64,000 nt of DNA from Novipirellula aureliae. GTDB taxonomy: Bacteria; Planctomycetota; Planctomycetia; Pirellulales; Pirellulaceae. A program made the position numbers and the translations under genes. The DNA lies in assembly GCF_007860185.1 (NCBI RefSeq), contig NZ_SJPY01000001.1, forward strand, positions 1,279,153 through 1,343,152. Direction: 5' to 3'. A model generated the notes under the pieces. That model made no database searches. It was given only the letters and a program-made list of their open reading frames with translations, and was not told the origin of the DNA. Of this stretch, positions 44,915 to 53,891 are shown piece by piece (the stretch's first letter is position 1; each line of letters opens with the position of its first letter).

Positions 44915-45061
44915 ATGGACAAAAACGTACTGATACACCTTGGCGGTTTTATCGTCATATTGCTTGCGCTCAACTATTTCTTTCATCTGCATATTTCGAT
45001 CATAGGCAGTTTGGTTCTGACGTTGGGACTTTCTTTTGTCAGTAGTTTGTTTCAGCGATGA
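44915..45061 (+). CDS. Small membrane protein, 48 aa
   Basis: An ATG start gives MDKNVLIHLGGFIVILLALN, YFFHLHISIIGSLVLTLGLS and FVSSLFQR: two membrane helices (about 7-22 and 26-44) around a short HLH turn. Hydrophobic composition over the whole length and a clean start and stop argue for a real gene. It lies 228 nt upstream of the amino-acid permease on the same strand. Function unknown. Confidence 0.5.
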   Translation: MDKNVLIHLGGFIVILLALNYFFHLHISIIGSLVLTLGLSFVSSLFQR

Positions 45062-45288
45062 TTCTCGACACACATCGTGTGAACTCTGAATGAACCCCCT
45101 GAACCACAACCCTGAAACCAATCGATGAAGTGTGTTTTGGGCCAGCACGTGGAACGTCTTCGAGTTGCAAGTCTTGATCGTTGGATTGGAACGGCATTTC
45201 AACGACTGGAAGTGGATCACGCCGTCATTTGCGATCAAGAATTTTCCTCGCCTCGGCAGGCTCAAAATCAAAACCGAAAGAAGCACGC

Positions 45289-46626
45289 GTGACTGAAACC
45301 AATTCTGAACCGGGAAATAACGAATCGAAGCTTGGCGCACTGTCGACGCTTTCCATCGGCATCGGTGGGATGGTCGGTGGCGGCATTTTTGCCGTGACCG
45401 GACTGACGATTCAGGTCACCCGTGGTGGCGCGCCGATTGCCTTTCTGATCGCGGGAATCGTGGCGTTACTCACCAGCTACTCCTACTTAAAGTTGACGCT
45501 CCGTTTCCCGGGCGAAGGGGGCACGGTTGATTTCCTGAATCGGGGGTTCGGAAGCGGTATCGTCACAGGGTCAGCCAACATCTTGCTGGTCATGAGTTAT
45601 GTCGTGCTGGTCGCCGTTTATGCCTATGCCTTTGGAAGCTATGGCGCGAGTTTTTTCCCAGAGGCTGATCGGCCGTTCTGGAGTCACGTGCTGACCAGTG
45701 GCGTGATTGTCGGTTTGGTCATTTTGAATATTCTCGCGTCGAACCTGGTGATTCGATCCGAGAATGCATTTAACGCCATCAAGATGCTGCTGTTGACTGT
45801 TTTTATCGTGGCAGGATTGCTGACGCCGATGGATTGGACTCGGCTCAGCCCTGATAACTTTGTGGCGGCACCGAGTCTGATTGCCGGTGCGATGCTGATT
45901 TTTTTGAACTACGAGGGATTCGAACTGATTGCCAACGCGTCCAAGGATGTGGCCAATCCGAAGCGGACGCTACCGATAGCCTATATCGGCGGAGTCCTAG
46001 TTGTGATCGCGATTTACATGCTGATTGTGATTGTCGTGGTCGGGCATTTGAGTTTCGGGGAAGTGGCGAAAGACAGCGACACGGCTTTGTCGGTCGCAGC
46101 GGAGGATGTGATGGGCAGAACCGGTTTTATCGCAATTGCCGTGGCCGCCTTGTTGGCAACCAGTTCAGCAATCAATGCCACATTCTTCAGTACTGGGAAA
46201 CTGGCATACATCATCGCAAAGACGGGTGAATTGCCAACCGAATTGGAGCGATCTTTTCGTAGCCAACATTTTGAAGGAACTCTGATCACGGCGGCGCTGG
46301 CTCTTGTCGTGGCTAATTTGGTTCCGCTCGAAGCGATCGCCACCATGGGCAGTGCCGGATTCTTGCTGATCTTCATGATGGTCAATATTGCCAACATTCG
46401 CCTGGCACGCGAAACCAACAGCCACGCCTGGTTGTCGGGTCTAGCGGCATTGAGTACTGCCATTGCCCTGATCCTACTGTGTATCAAAGTCGACGAAAAT
46501 CCCGCGACTCGCAACCACTTGTGGATCTTGGTGGGGATGATCGTCGGTTCGTTTGCGATTGAGATCGTGTATCGAAAATTCACCGGGCGACAGGTTCAAT
46601 TGAACGAGGAAAAAGTCAGGACTTAG
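45289..46626 (+). CDS. APC-superfamily amino acid permease
   Basis: 445 residues with about twelve membrane helices. The first helix block TLSIGIGGMVGGGIFAVTGL has the GxGIGxGIF-type motif of APC substrate binding. The conserved IAGAMLIFLNYEGFELIANA with PKRTLPIAYIGG corresponds to helix 6 and the following loop. The start is a GTG at 45289 with AGAAG upstream; a longer frame to 45181 has no support. Substrate cannot be told from the sequence. Monocistronic or with the 48-residue protein. Confidence 0.85.
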   Translation: MTETNSEPGNNESKLGALSTLSIGIGGMVGGGIFAVTGLTIQVTRGGAPIAFLIAGIVALLTSYSYLKLTLRFPGEGGTVDFLNRGFGSGIVTGSANILLVMSYVVLVAVYAYAFGSYGASFFPEADRPFWSHVLTSGVIVGLVILNILASNLVIRSENAFNAIKMLLLTVFIVAGLLTPMDWTRLSPDNFVAAPSLIAGAMLIFLNYEGFELIANASKDVANPKRTLPIAYIGGVLVVIAIYMLIVIVVVGHLSFGEVAKDSDTALSVAAEDVMGRTGFIAIAVAALLATSSAINATFFSTGKLAYIIAKTGELPTELERSFRSQHFEGTLITAALALVVANLVPLEAIATMGSAGFLLIFMMVNIANIRLARETNSHAWLSGLAALSTAIALILLCIKVDENPATRNHLWILVGMIVGSFAIEIVYRKFTGRQVQLNEEKVRT

Positions 46627-46881
46627 CCGCTGGGCGGCACCTCAGGCGGCGTCCAGGTAGAGGACGAAGAAAATACAGCCGATCAGTATGCTCCAAAAAG
46701 CGCCGCACCACGTCCCGCCGCAGGTACCTTGTCCATGCACCGTTCTGGGCGTATTCTTGCCCTCGAACTAGGTCACCGTTGCAACATTCAATACCACAAT
46801 GGTAGATGTCATGACAAAATTCCGTTCGAGTAAAAACAGCATCAACTAAAGTCAACATTTCACAAAGGAAAACGCCTTCGC

Positions 46882-47094
46882 ATGTCGCATTCAAAGAAAC
46901 CACACGACGGTCACGACCATCAGAACGCTGAGCATGTCAGGTCGGTCAAAAGCAAAAAGATCCATCACGACTGGCGATTCTGGACCGCGATAGTGTTGAT
47001 GTTGTTGGCGATGGTCGGTTATGTGTTATCTTTAGACGAGTCGGTTCGGCCCGACGGCGCGGCCGACCTTGAAGTACCGATGACGGCAGATTGA
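46882..47094 (+). CDS. Small His-rich membrane protein, 70 aa
   Basis: A His-rich cytoplasmic start (MSHSKKPHDGHDHQNAEHVR) is followed by a basic KSKKIHHDW and one membrane helix (about 32-51, FWTAIVLMLLAMVGYVLSL), then a short acidic tail. AAAGGAAAA lies upstream as a ribosome-binding site. The histidines could bind metal. It lies 67 nt before the YiiX-like gene on the same strand and may be cotranscribed. No family known to me. Confidence 0.6.
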   Translation: MSHSKKPHDGHDHQNAEHVRSVKSKKIHHDWRFWTAIVLMLLAMVGYVLSLDESVRPDGAADLEVPMTAD

Positions 47095-47161
47095 TCCTCA
47101 CGACGGATGTCGGCGTTTGTTCAGAATAATGTCATTGTTCGTTCAGGATAGATAGTTGCCC

Positions 47162-48838
47162 ATGTCACGCAGAAGCGAAAAACGTTCAGGACTTGGTAAG
47201 CGGCTAGCGGTCGTCATTGCCATGGGATTGTTCTGCTATGCCATCGTTGCCTACTTGATCATCCCGTTTGGCTGGGAAAGGTACGGCGACAAGCACCCTC
47301 CATTCGATGACAACCCGAGAATCGCGCAAACGAGCGATGGGCATCCTGGCGATGCGAAGCTGACAGTAACCGAGAGTTTATTGCAGGCGGATTTGCGCGT
47401 CTTGAGGTCGAGCTCTACGCAGTTGGAACAGACCGTCGCAGAGTTCCAGACCTTGGCCAGAACCGCACCGTGGCGTGCGAACGGTTTTTTGGATGCTGCC
47501 CAACAAGATCAAATCGAAGGCTTGTTTTTTCGATTCTTAGTTTGCCGTCACGCGTTATGGAATTTGGCGAATTATCATAAGGATGACGACGTCCGTTACG
47601 CGAGCGATGAAGCGAGGGCAAAGTATACGGCAGTTGCGTTGGACGCCGGATTTTGCCTTGCTCTTGCCGATGCCTCGCTCGTCAGCGCCTTTCAAGGTGA
47701 TGCTGTTGCGATCGATAAGTTGAACGAGAGGTTCTACCGATCCGAAATACCGGCACGCACCTACGATCGCTTGTTACTGGGGGTAACCAGTGAAGAACGG
47801 GTCAAGGCCTTGGACAACGCGCTGCTCCTGTACGATACCGAACGGCGGCAACAGGATTCTTCATTGACCCGAGTCTGCGAGCAGAATTCGATTTACAATG
47901 ATCTGTTCAACCACACCAAGTCGACCGCTGAACAAGCAAATGAACGGATTCAGAAATTGGTCGACACGGAATCTCGGATCGCGCCTGAACTTGATAACGA
48001 ACTGCGGCATACGCGAGTTGCCGAATTGCTTCGAGACGCGGAGACCGAAAGCAGTGGGCTGCTCACCACCGCCCGGGCACATCTGTTTAAGGGAATCAGT
48101 CGCATCAAAAATCCTGAAGCGCGGTTGATTAAGTTTTCAGTCGATCAGAAACGCGAAGTGTACGAACGGCTTGAACCCGGCGACATCATCCTAACCTACA
48201 CGGCGGGATATATCAGCGACATTTTCATTCCTGGCGCGTTCAAGCATGCAATTACTTACGTGGGATCACCCCAAGATCGTCAGACGTCAGGCCTGTCCGC
48301 GGATCAACTGGGATGGTTACCTGAATTGGAGCGGCGAGACCTGCTTCAATCCGTTCTCCAAGAATCCCTGCCATCTGGACAGCCGACGGATGTGATCGAA
48401 GCGGTCGGTGAAGGAGTCATCTTCAACCATTTGGGCCATATCATGGATACCCATATCAATCGCATGCTTGTGCTGCGGCCGCAGATCAACCGTCAGCAAA
48501 GGAAGGAATCGCTAGCCAATGTGTTTCTATTTCTTGGGGACGAGTACGATTTCAAGTTCGACTTCGCGGATGCGTCGAAACAGGTCTGTACCGAGGTTGT
48601 TTATCGCGCCCTCGATGGGAAAGGGCCGATCGATTTTACGTTGGTTCCACGAGCGGGTCATGAAACACTGAGTGCCGACGACATCGCGAACAACTATCTC
48701 AACAGTCCCGGAGCATCGTTTGAGTTTGTCTTGTTTGCTGAAGAGACAACCGGCTCACCACAACATCTGGCCAAAATCGTTCTTGGAGATGCGGGGAAGA
48801 GCCGCTTAAAGGAACTGATGGACGAAACAAAGGATTGA
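47162..48838 (+). CDS. YiiX/YebB-like (NlpC/P60-type) cysteine hydrolase with membrane anchor
   Basis: 558 residues. One N-terminal membrane helix (about 14-36), then PRIAQTSDGHPGDAKLTV, nearly the same as in the LssY_C protein at 22 kb. The middle (about 70-320) is helical, with charged, coiled-coil-like stretches (ERIQKLVDTESRIAPELDNE). The C-terminal YiiX-type domain has PGDIILTYTAGYISD, H362 in FKHAITYVG and C476 in QVCTEVVYRAL, the expected catalytic His and Cys of permuted papain-like hydrolases (amidase or lipid acyl-hydrolase). Substrate unknown. ATG 47162 is preferred to TTG 47156. Confidence 0.8.
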   Translation: MSRRSEKRSGLGKRLAVVIAMGLFCYAIVAYLIIPFGWERYGDKHPPFDDNPRIAQTSDGHPGDAKLTVTESLLQADLRVLRSSSTQLEQTVAEFQTLARTAPWRANGFLDAAQQDQIEGLFFRFLVCRHALWNLANYHKDDDVRYASDEARAKYTAVALDAGFCLALADASLVSAFQGDAVAIDKLNERFYRSEIPARTYDRLLLGVTSEERVKALDNALLLYDTERRQQDSSLTRVCEQNSIYNDLFNHTKSTAEQANERIQKLVDTESRIAPELDNELRHTRVAELLRDAETESSGLLTTARAHLFKGISRIKNPEARLIKFSVDQKREVYERLEPGDIILTYTAGYISDIFIPGAFKHAITYVGSPQDRQTSGLSADQLGWLPELERRDLLQSVLQESLPSGQPTDVIEAVGEGVIFNHLGHIMDTHINRMLVLRPQINRQQRKESLANVFLFLGDEYDFKFDFADASKQVCTEVVYRALDGKGPIDFTLVPRAGHETLSADDIANNYLNSPGASFEFVLFAEETTGSPQHLAKIVLGDAGKSRLKELMDETKD

Positions 48839-49123
48839 GACAAAGCATTGACGGCAGCCGACAATCTTATCTGGACCATGAATGCTGCAAGACGCAAAGC
48901 CGTTGTTAAGTTGTGGATGAAATTCTAATCGTTTCGACCGTTTCAATTGGAATCTTTTAGGCAAAGGTGCGATTCGCTACCGGCGACAGACGATGACCAT
49001 TGCATGAGGAGCAACCGGTACCGGGATTGACCTAGGCTCCATCATCGATCGCAGTCGCGGTTTCGTTCACACAATCGATCAGGGAGGATCGCCTAAACCC
49101 ATTCCTCCAAGCACGGGTCGATC

Positions 49124-51094
49124 ATGCATTCCCGCCGCGTCGTCCGAGCATTCCTTTTCCTGGCCCTGCTGTTGCCGGTATCGGGATGTCGCTGCGCGCG
49201 ATCGGATAAACTGCAACCGCCTCCGATCGCCAAAGCGGCTTCGGCTGCCTGCTGGTACGATTGGTGGCTTCCATCAAATCGTCATTGCACGGACGGCATC
49301 GATGATTTTGAAGCCATCCGTCTGCAGGTCTCGATTAACCCAACGGCTGGCTCCGCAGCGGTTTTGGGAGAAAAAGCCTATGCCCTTGCCGAAAGCCTGC
49401 ACGCCGACGGCGACGATCGCGCGATTGACTACTGGGCACGCAGTATCGCCTGGATGGACGACGCATTGAGATACCATGGCGGCGGTCGCTGCCACTCGAT
49501 TGGTGGGACACATTGCGGCAGCGACGACGATCCAATGGTCAGGGCATCGCAGATCCGGCAAAGTGCGATGACTCGAATTCTCACTTGTGGCCAAGCATAC
49601 GGGCGGCTGGATCCCGCCTCTCATTTGCTGATCAATGGATGGTCGCAGACATTCCGTATTCCGATCACCCATCAGGGATTCGCGTGGGATCGGAATGATT
49701 TCGATCGTGTGCTCGTTTTCAATCCCCCCCTCGGCGCGCTCGGCAATGTCTGTGGACGAGGAGTTCCGATGGTGGTGTTAACACCAGACAAATCGCGTGA
49801 GCAATCACCGAAATCGATCTGTGATTGCGTCGACGTGGACGGTCAAACCGCGACCGGATGCCATCGCTTTTTGAAATCCCGGACCCCGTTTGCCGCAACC
49901 GCACTGATCCATCTTCCGGTCTCACTATTCGAAGATTCAACTTCAAGTGACAACGAATTATGCGACGGCGCCGATGTCCCCTCCGTTACATTTGTCAATT
50001 CGCTTGCAATCGATCCAAACGAGCCAAACGATCGGTGCAATACGATTGCCCAGAGTCCGGCCATGCCGCTAATGTACGCTCGGGAAGCTAGTCAATACAA
50101 TCCAATCGCTGCATTCGTAAGTGGTGACAACGGTGTCGATCGACCCGAGCTTCGCTTTCTCGAGCCCTATCAAGCTGACAAGATTCCGCTCATTTTGGTA
50201 CATGGGCTGATCTCCGATCCAGCGACGTTTTTAAAAATGGCGGATGCCGTTCGGGCGGATCCGTTGCTGAGGACGCGTTACCAGATCTGGGTATTTCGAT
50301 ATCCGACGGGCGACGATTTTTTGGAATCGGCGGCCGTATTACGCGAGCAGCTTGCCATCGCGTTTGCTTGTCACGGCGATCGTGCCGGGGAGGGCGATCG
50401 TGTTGGAGGGGGCGATCATGCCGAAAGAAATCTCGCTCAAAACCGGGCCGTGATCGTCGGCCACAGCCTGGGCGGGTTGCTGTCGAAGCTGCAGGTTACC
50501 GATAGCGGAGACCGTTTGTGGCAATCCATCGCCGACGCGCCGCTAGAACAGTTGCGAGGTCCGCCCAATACCATCGCCAATCTCCGACGGTCGTTTTTCT
50601 GCAATGCCAACCCCAATATTGGACGAGTCATTTACATTGCTACGCCGCACCAAGGGTCTCCTTGGGCATCGCGTTGCATCGGACGATTGGCATCGTCCTT
50701 GGTGGACGCCAGGAAGAAAGAAAATCAAGATTATCGGGAAATTTTCGCAAACAACCCAGGCATATTCTCGGGTGCCTTTTCCGACGCATCGCCCACCAGC
50801 ATCGACCTGTTGCGTCCGAGTAGCCGATTGCTCCAATCGCTCGCTTCAACACCATCGTCTCCGGATGTCGCAGTCAATTCAATTATCGGTGATCATTGTC
50901 GGTTGCCCCGATCCGGCCCCTCCGACGGTGTGGTTGCGGTCGACAGCGCTTATCGCAGCGAAGCGGAATCGACCACGATCGTCGACGCAACCCATACATC
51001 GATCCTGCGTTCTGCCGATGCCCAACAGGAACTACGAAGAATCCTGAGATTGCATCTGTCGATGCCGACCGTCATCGCTGAATCAAGCCGTTGA
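49124..51094 (+). CDS. Alpha/beta-hydrolase (lipase/esterase-like) lipoprotein
   Basis: 656 residues. Lipoprotein signal FLFLALLLPVSGCRC (Cys at about 22). The N-terminal 300 residues are Cys-rich (CWYDWWLPSNRHC, GRCHSIGGTHC, CDCVDVDGQTATGC) and unrecognised. The hydrolase domain starts at DKIPLILVHGLISDPATF (oxyanion HG). The nucleophile is S448 in GHSLGG; IATPHQGSPWA follows, then GPSDGVVAVDSA and DATHTSILRS supply likely acid and His. An insertion in the domain is built on a short tandem repeat (DRAGEGDRVGGGDHA, 18-bp units near 50385-50425). Probably acts on lipids or esters at the outer membrane. Confidence 0.8.
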   Translation: MHSRRVVRAFLFLALLLPVSGCRCARSDKLQPPPIAKAASAACWYDWWLPSNRHCTDGIDDFEAIRLQVSINPTAGSAAVLGEKAYALAESLHADGDDRAIDYWARSIAWMDDALRYHGGGRCHSIGGTHCGSDDDPMVRASQIRQSAMTRILTCGQAYGRLDPASHLLINGWSQTFRIPITHQGFAWDRNDFDRVLVFNPPLGALGNVCGRGVPMVVLTPDKSREQSPKSICDCVDVDGQTATGCHRFLKSRTPFAATALIHLPVSLFEDSTSSDNELCDGADVPSVTFVNSLAIDPNEPNDRCNTIAQSPAMPLMYAREASQYNPIAAFVSGDNGVDRPELRFLEPYQADKIPLILVHGLISDPATFLKMADAVRADPLLRTRYQIWVFRYPTGDDFLESAAVLREQLAIAFACHGDRAGEGDRVGGGDHAERNLAQNRAVIVGHSLGGLLSKLQVTDSGDRLWQSIADAPLEQLRGPPNTIANLRRSFFCNANPNIGRVIYIATPHQGSPWASRCIGRLASSLVDARKKENQDYREIFANNPGIFSGAFSDASPTSIDLLRPSSRLLQSLASTPSSPDVAVNSIIGDHCRLPRSGPSDGVVAVDSAYRSEAESTTIVDATHTSILRSADAQQELRRILRLHLSMPTVIAESSR

Positions 51095-51106
51095 CAAAAG
51101 AAGGCA

Positions 51107-51240
51107 CGCTCTTTCCGAACACGTTAGAATACGATGAGATTTTGAACAACTTCGTCCAGGCCGATTCGACCGCAGAAGACAACCTCACCGAAGGGTTCCA
51201 AGAGGAGATCGACAAGGCCATCCCATCCTTTTGGCTTTTT
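51107..51240 (+). pseudogene. Relic of a DUF1254/DUF1214 gene
   Basis: The frame TLFPNTLEYDEILNNFVQAD matches STIFPSTLEYYEILNNIVQA of copy 6 at most positions, followed by EEIDKAIPSF that resembles the next helix of the short type. No start and no other part of the gene is present. It is 7 kb from the main series and shows that the family once reached further or was copied here. Confidence 0.65.
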
Positions 51241-51280
51241 CTGTTAAGCCACCTTTGTTCTACACGGTAGGTTAAATTGT

Positions 51281-51341
51281 AACGGTGGCTTCCAGCCGTA
51301 GTCGTTTTTCTCGCTGCGACCGGTAGCCACAGCCAGGTACT
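51281..51341. repeat. Palindromic repeat, family B
   Basis: GGTGGCTTCCAGCCGTAGTC and a diverged opposite arm GCGACCGGTAGCCACAGCCA, loop about 20 nt, just upstream of the hemerythrin gene. Confidence 0.65.
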
Positions 51342-51355
51342 TTAGGAGACTAGAT

Positions 51356-51922
51356 ATGACCGTGCAAATCAATGCGAAACCACTTGCGGATTTCGACCGA
51401 CCGATCGACATGTTGGTCGATTGCCACCGACGGATTGAGCATTTTCTTGGCGTGATTGTCCGAGTGCTCGAACGCTATGCGAGCCAACCGCTCGATTCCG
51501 AAGCTCGCCAAGCACTCGCCGCGGCGTTGCAGTATTTTAAAATCTCCGCCCCCAAACATACGGCCGATGAGGAACAATCGCTGTTCCCTCGGATGCAGTC
51601 GGTAGGCGCAATCACACCAAAGACAAACGAATTGCTTGAGCAGTTGCGACAAGACCACCAAACCGCTGACGAACTCCAGGGACGAATCGATCGAATCCTG
51701 GAGCAGTGGTTGGCTTCAGACGATTCACTGCCCGCTGATTCGCTTGCGACACTACGCGCGGATCTGGCGGAATTGAAGAACCACTATGCGGCCCACATCC
51801 ATATGGAAGAAGAACAGATTTTCCCATCGGCAGCAAAGGCACTCAGCGAAAATCAGCTTCGTGAAATGGGGACCGAAATGCGTTCTCGGCGTGGACTCGG
51901 AAACGATCGTCACGGCAAATGA
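51356..51922 (+). CDS. Hemerythrin-domain protein
   Basis: 188 residues forming one HHE four-helix bundle. Di-iron ligands are visible in MLVDCHRRIEHFL (H24, H29 region), PKHTADEEQSLFP (H63, E67), LRQDHQTADE (H100) and HIHMEEEQIFP (H143 region, E147). Such proteins bind oxygen, iron or nitric oxide. It starts a few nucleotides after a family B palindrome (GGAG at 51345 is a good ribosome-binding site). Nearby flavohemoglobin suggests a role in NO or O2 handling (inference). Confidence 0.85.
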   Translation: MTVQINAKPLADFDRPIDMLVDCHRRIEHFLGVIVRVLERYASQPLDSEARQALAAALQYFKISAPKHTADEEQSLFPRMQSVGAITPKTNELLEQLRQDHQTADELQGRIDRILEQWLASDDSLPADSLATLRADLAELKNHYAAHIHMEEEQIFPSAAKALSENQLREMGTEMRSRRGLGNDRHGK

Positions 51923-51944
51923 CAAGTGAACATCTTGCCTGTCG

Positions 51945-53807
51945 CTAACTCTTTCGGCGGCGGAGCCTTGGCATGCAGACGGTAGGCGACTCTTTCGCTG
52001 ACTCGTCCATCCGTTGACGATAGCCACCAAGCAGATCGCTGCGTGTAAGGATCCCGACCAATCGAGCAGGCTTTTCTCGCGTCACGATCGGCAGGCGTCC
52101 GACGGCGTGATTGATCATGTGGTCAGCCGCCTGACGGGCCATGCAGTCGTCATAAACAAAACGAGGCGGTTGCGTTAGTATGTCTCGCAATCGCCCCTCT
52201 GCGTCGACGGCGGAATTAAACAGATCGCGCCGTGTTACAATACCGATGAGTGTTCCGCATTCATTCACGACCGGATATCCTTGATGTCGCGATTCCACGG
52301 AATCGGCGTTGAACCAATGACGGACATCCGAGATGGTTTGCTCCGCCTTGAGCGTCACGACCTCTTTGGTGGCGATCTCGATGGCAGAGATTTGCTGCAA
52401 CGGGTCGGCAACGAACTCTTGTGGCGCGCGAACACCGCGCCGTGAAATTTTTTCGGTCATGATCGAATTCTTTGTGAGCAGTGTCGCCACGATGTAGCTG
52501 GTCGCACAACCGCCCAGCAATGGCAATAGGCCATGCGTTTGATGGGTCGTTTCGAAAGCGAACACGGCGGAGGCCAACCATGCTCGTGATGCGCCGGCAA
52601 AGATAGCAGCCATTCCGACGAGGGCCGCGACGCGGACATCAATCCCTGCGAAGGGCATCCCCAAGATAGCCGCCGTGCCGACCAAATGCCCAATGCCTCC
52701 GCCGATCGTAAACATCGGCGCCAATGTCCCGCCCGATGTCCCGCTGCCTAATGCGATGGACCACGAGATAAATTTCATACTGCACAAGAACAGGATGGCC
52801 GACGTCGTCAATTCATCGGAGAGAATTGCAGAGATATTGTCATAACCCACACCTAATGTATGGGGTGCGAAGTAGCCGACGACACCAACCACGATCGCGC
52901 CGAGCGCGGGCCACCACATCCAGTGAATCGGTAATCGCTCGAAGCCGTCTTCGATCGCGTAGACGGCCCAGCTGACAACCGCTGCGACAATGCCCATCGC
53001 ACAGCCTAGCAGCAGATAGAATATCAATGCAGCCAGCGTTGCAGGTGCGATGTCGGTCATGGGAAACGCCGGTTCACCGCCCTCCATCATGATTCGCATT
53101 CCTGCTGCCGCTGTCGTGCCGATTGCCACAGGGATCATTGATCGCGGTCGAAATTCAAACAGCAATAGCTCGATCGCCAACAAGACTGCGGAAACGGGAC
53201 TGCCAAAGGTCGCGGCCATTCCCGATGCAGCCCCGACGGCCAGAAGCGTTTTACGTTCGGTCGGAGCGGTGTGAAGAAATTGGCCGAGCAACGACCCCAA
53301 AGCGCCCCCCGTAGCGATAATCGGACCTTCGGCACCAAAAGGACCGCCCGTGCCGATTGAAATCGCTGACGACAGTGGTTTGAGTAGCGTTACGCGGGCG
53401 GGAATACGGCTGCGGTTGGTCAGTACTTGCTCCATCGCTTCCGGGATGCCGTGGCCGCGAATCGCTTTAGAACCATAGCGAGCCATAAAGCCGATCACGA
53501 TCGCACCCATGATGGGAACGAAAACGACGTACCATCCCAATTGATTGTCCGCAGGGCTGACGTCGCCCAATGACCATCGGCCGTAGAAAGCGACGTTGGT
53601 AATCAGAGCAATTAGTTTCATCAGCGCGACGGCGATCAACGCCGCGGTCACGCCAATCATCAAGGCCAAGCCAGACAACCAAACGACTCGGCGGTCAACC
53701 AACATTGGTTCAACTGGCGCAGCATCCGCTAGGCTCTCCAATGCCGGAGAGATCGGCATTGGGTCGGGCGCCGGCACATTTGATGTCACTTCATCTGGCT
53801 GGGTCAT
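51945..53807 (-). CDS. ClC-type chloride channel/transporter with CBS pair
   Basis: 620 residues. About ten to twelve membrane helices with the ClC filter motifs GTGGPFGAEGPIIA (gating Glu of GxEGP kept) and LGSGTSGGTLAPMFTIGGGI, the second filter loop. The C-terminal 150 residues are two CBS domains (about 475-590; YPVVNECGTLIGIVTRRDLF and LPIVTREKPARLVGILTRSD), which usually bind adenine nucleotides. Whether it is a channel or a Cl/H antiporter cannot be decided here. A long cytoplasmic N-terminus of about 40 residues is present. Convergent with the hemerythrin gene (23 nt). Confidence 0.88.
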   Translation of the reverse strand: MTQPDEVTSNVPAPDPMPISPALESLADAAPVEPMLVDRRVVWLSGLALMIGVTAALIAVALMKLIALITNVAFYGRWSLGDVSPADNQLGWYVVFVPIMGAIVIGFMARYGSKAIRGHGIPEAMEQVLTNRSRIPARVTLLKPLSSAISIGTGGPFGAEGPIIATGGALGSLLGQFLHTAPTERKTLLAVGAASGMAATFGSPVSAVLLAIELLLFEFRPRSMIPVAIGTTAAAGMRIMMEGGEPAFPMTDIAPATLAALIFYLLLGCAMGIVAAVVSWAVYAIEDGFERLPIHWMWWPALGAIVVGVVGYFAPHTLGVGYDNISAILSDELTTSAILFLCSMKFISWSIALGSGTSGGTLAPMFTIGGGIGHLVGTAAILGMPFAGIDVRVAALVGMAAIFAGASRAWLASAVFAFETTHQTHGLLPLLGGCATSYIVATLLTKNSIMTEKISRRGVRAPQEFVADPLQQISAIEIATKEVVTLKAEQTISDVRHWFNADSVESRHQGYPVVNECGTLIGIVTRRDLFNSAVDAEGRLRDILTQPPRFVYDDCMARQAADHMINHAVGRLPIVTREKPARLVGILTRSDLLGGYRQRMDESAKESPTVCMPRLRRRKS

Positions 53808-53828
53808 TCAAGTTCCTGTTGAAATCGC

Positions 53829-53888
53829 GTGGCCTAGGCTTCCAGCCTGGGTTGGGTTGAAATCCCCGGCTAGAAGCCACAACCACAT
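53829..53888. repeat. Palindromic repeat, family B
   Basis: GTGGCCTAGGCTTCCAGCC and the opposite arm CCGGCTAGAAGCCACAACCAC between hmp and the ClC gene, both minus strand. It lies immediately after the hmp stop and could act as an mRNA 3' hairpin. Confidence 0.75.
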
Positions 53889-53891
53889 AAG

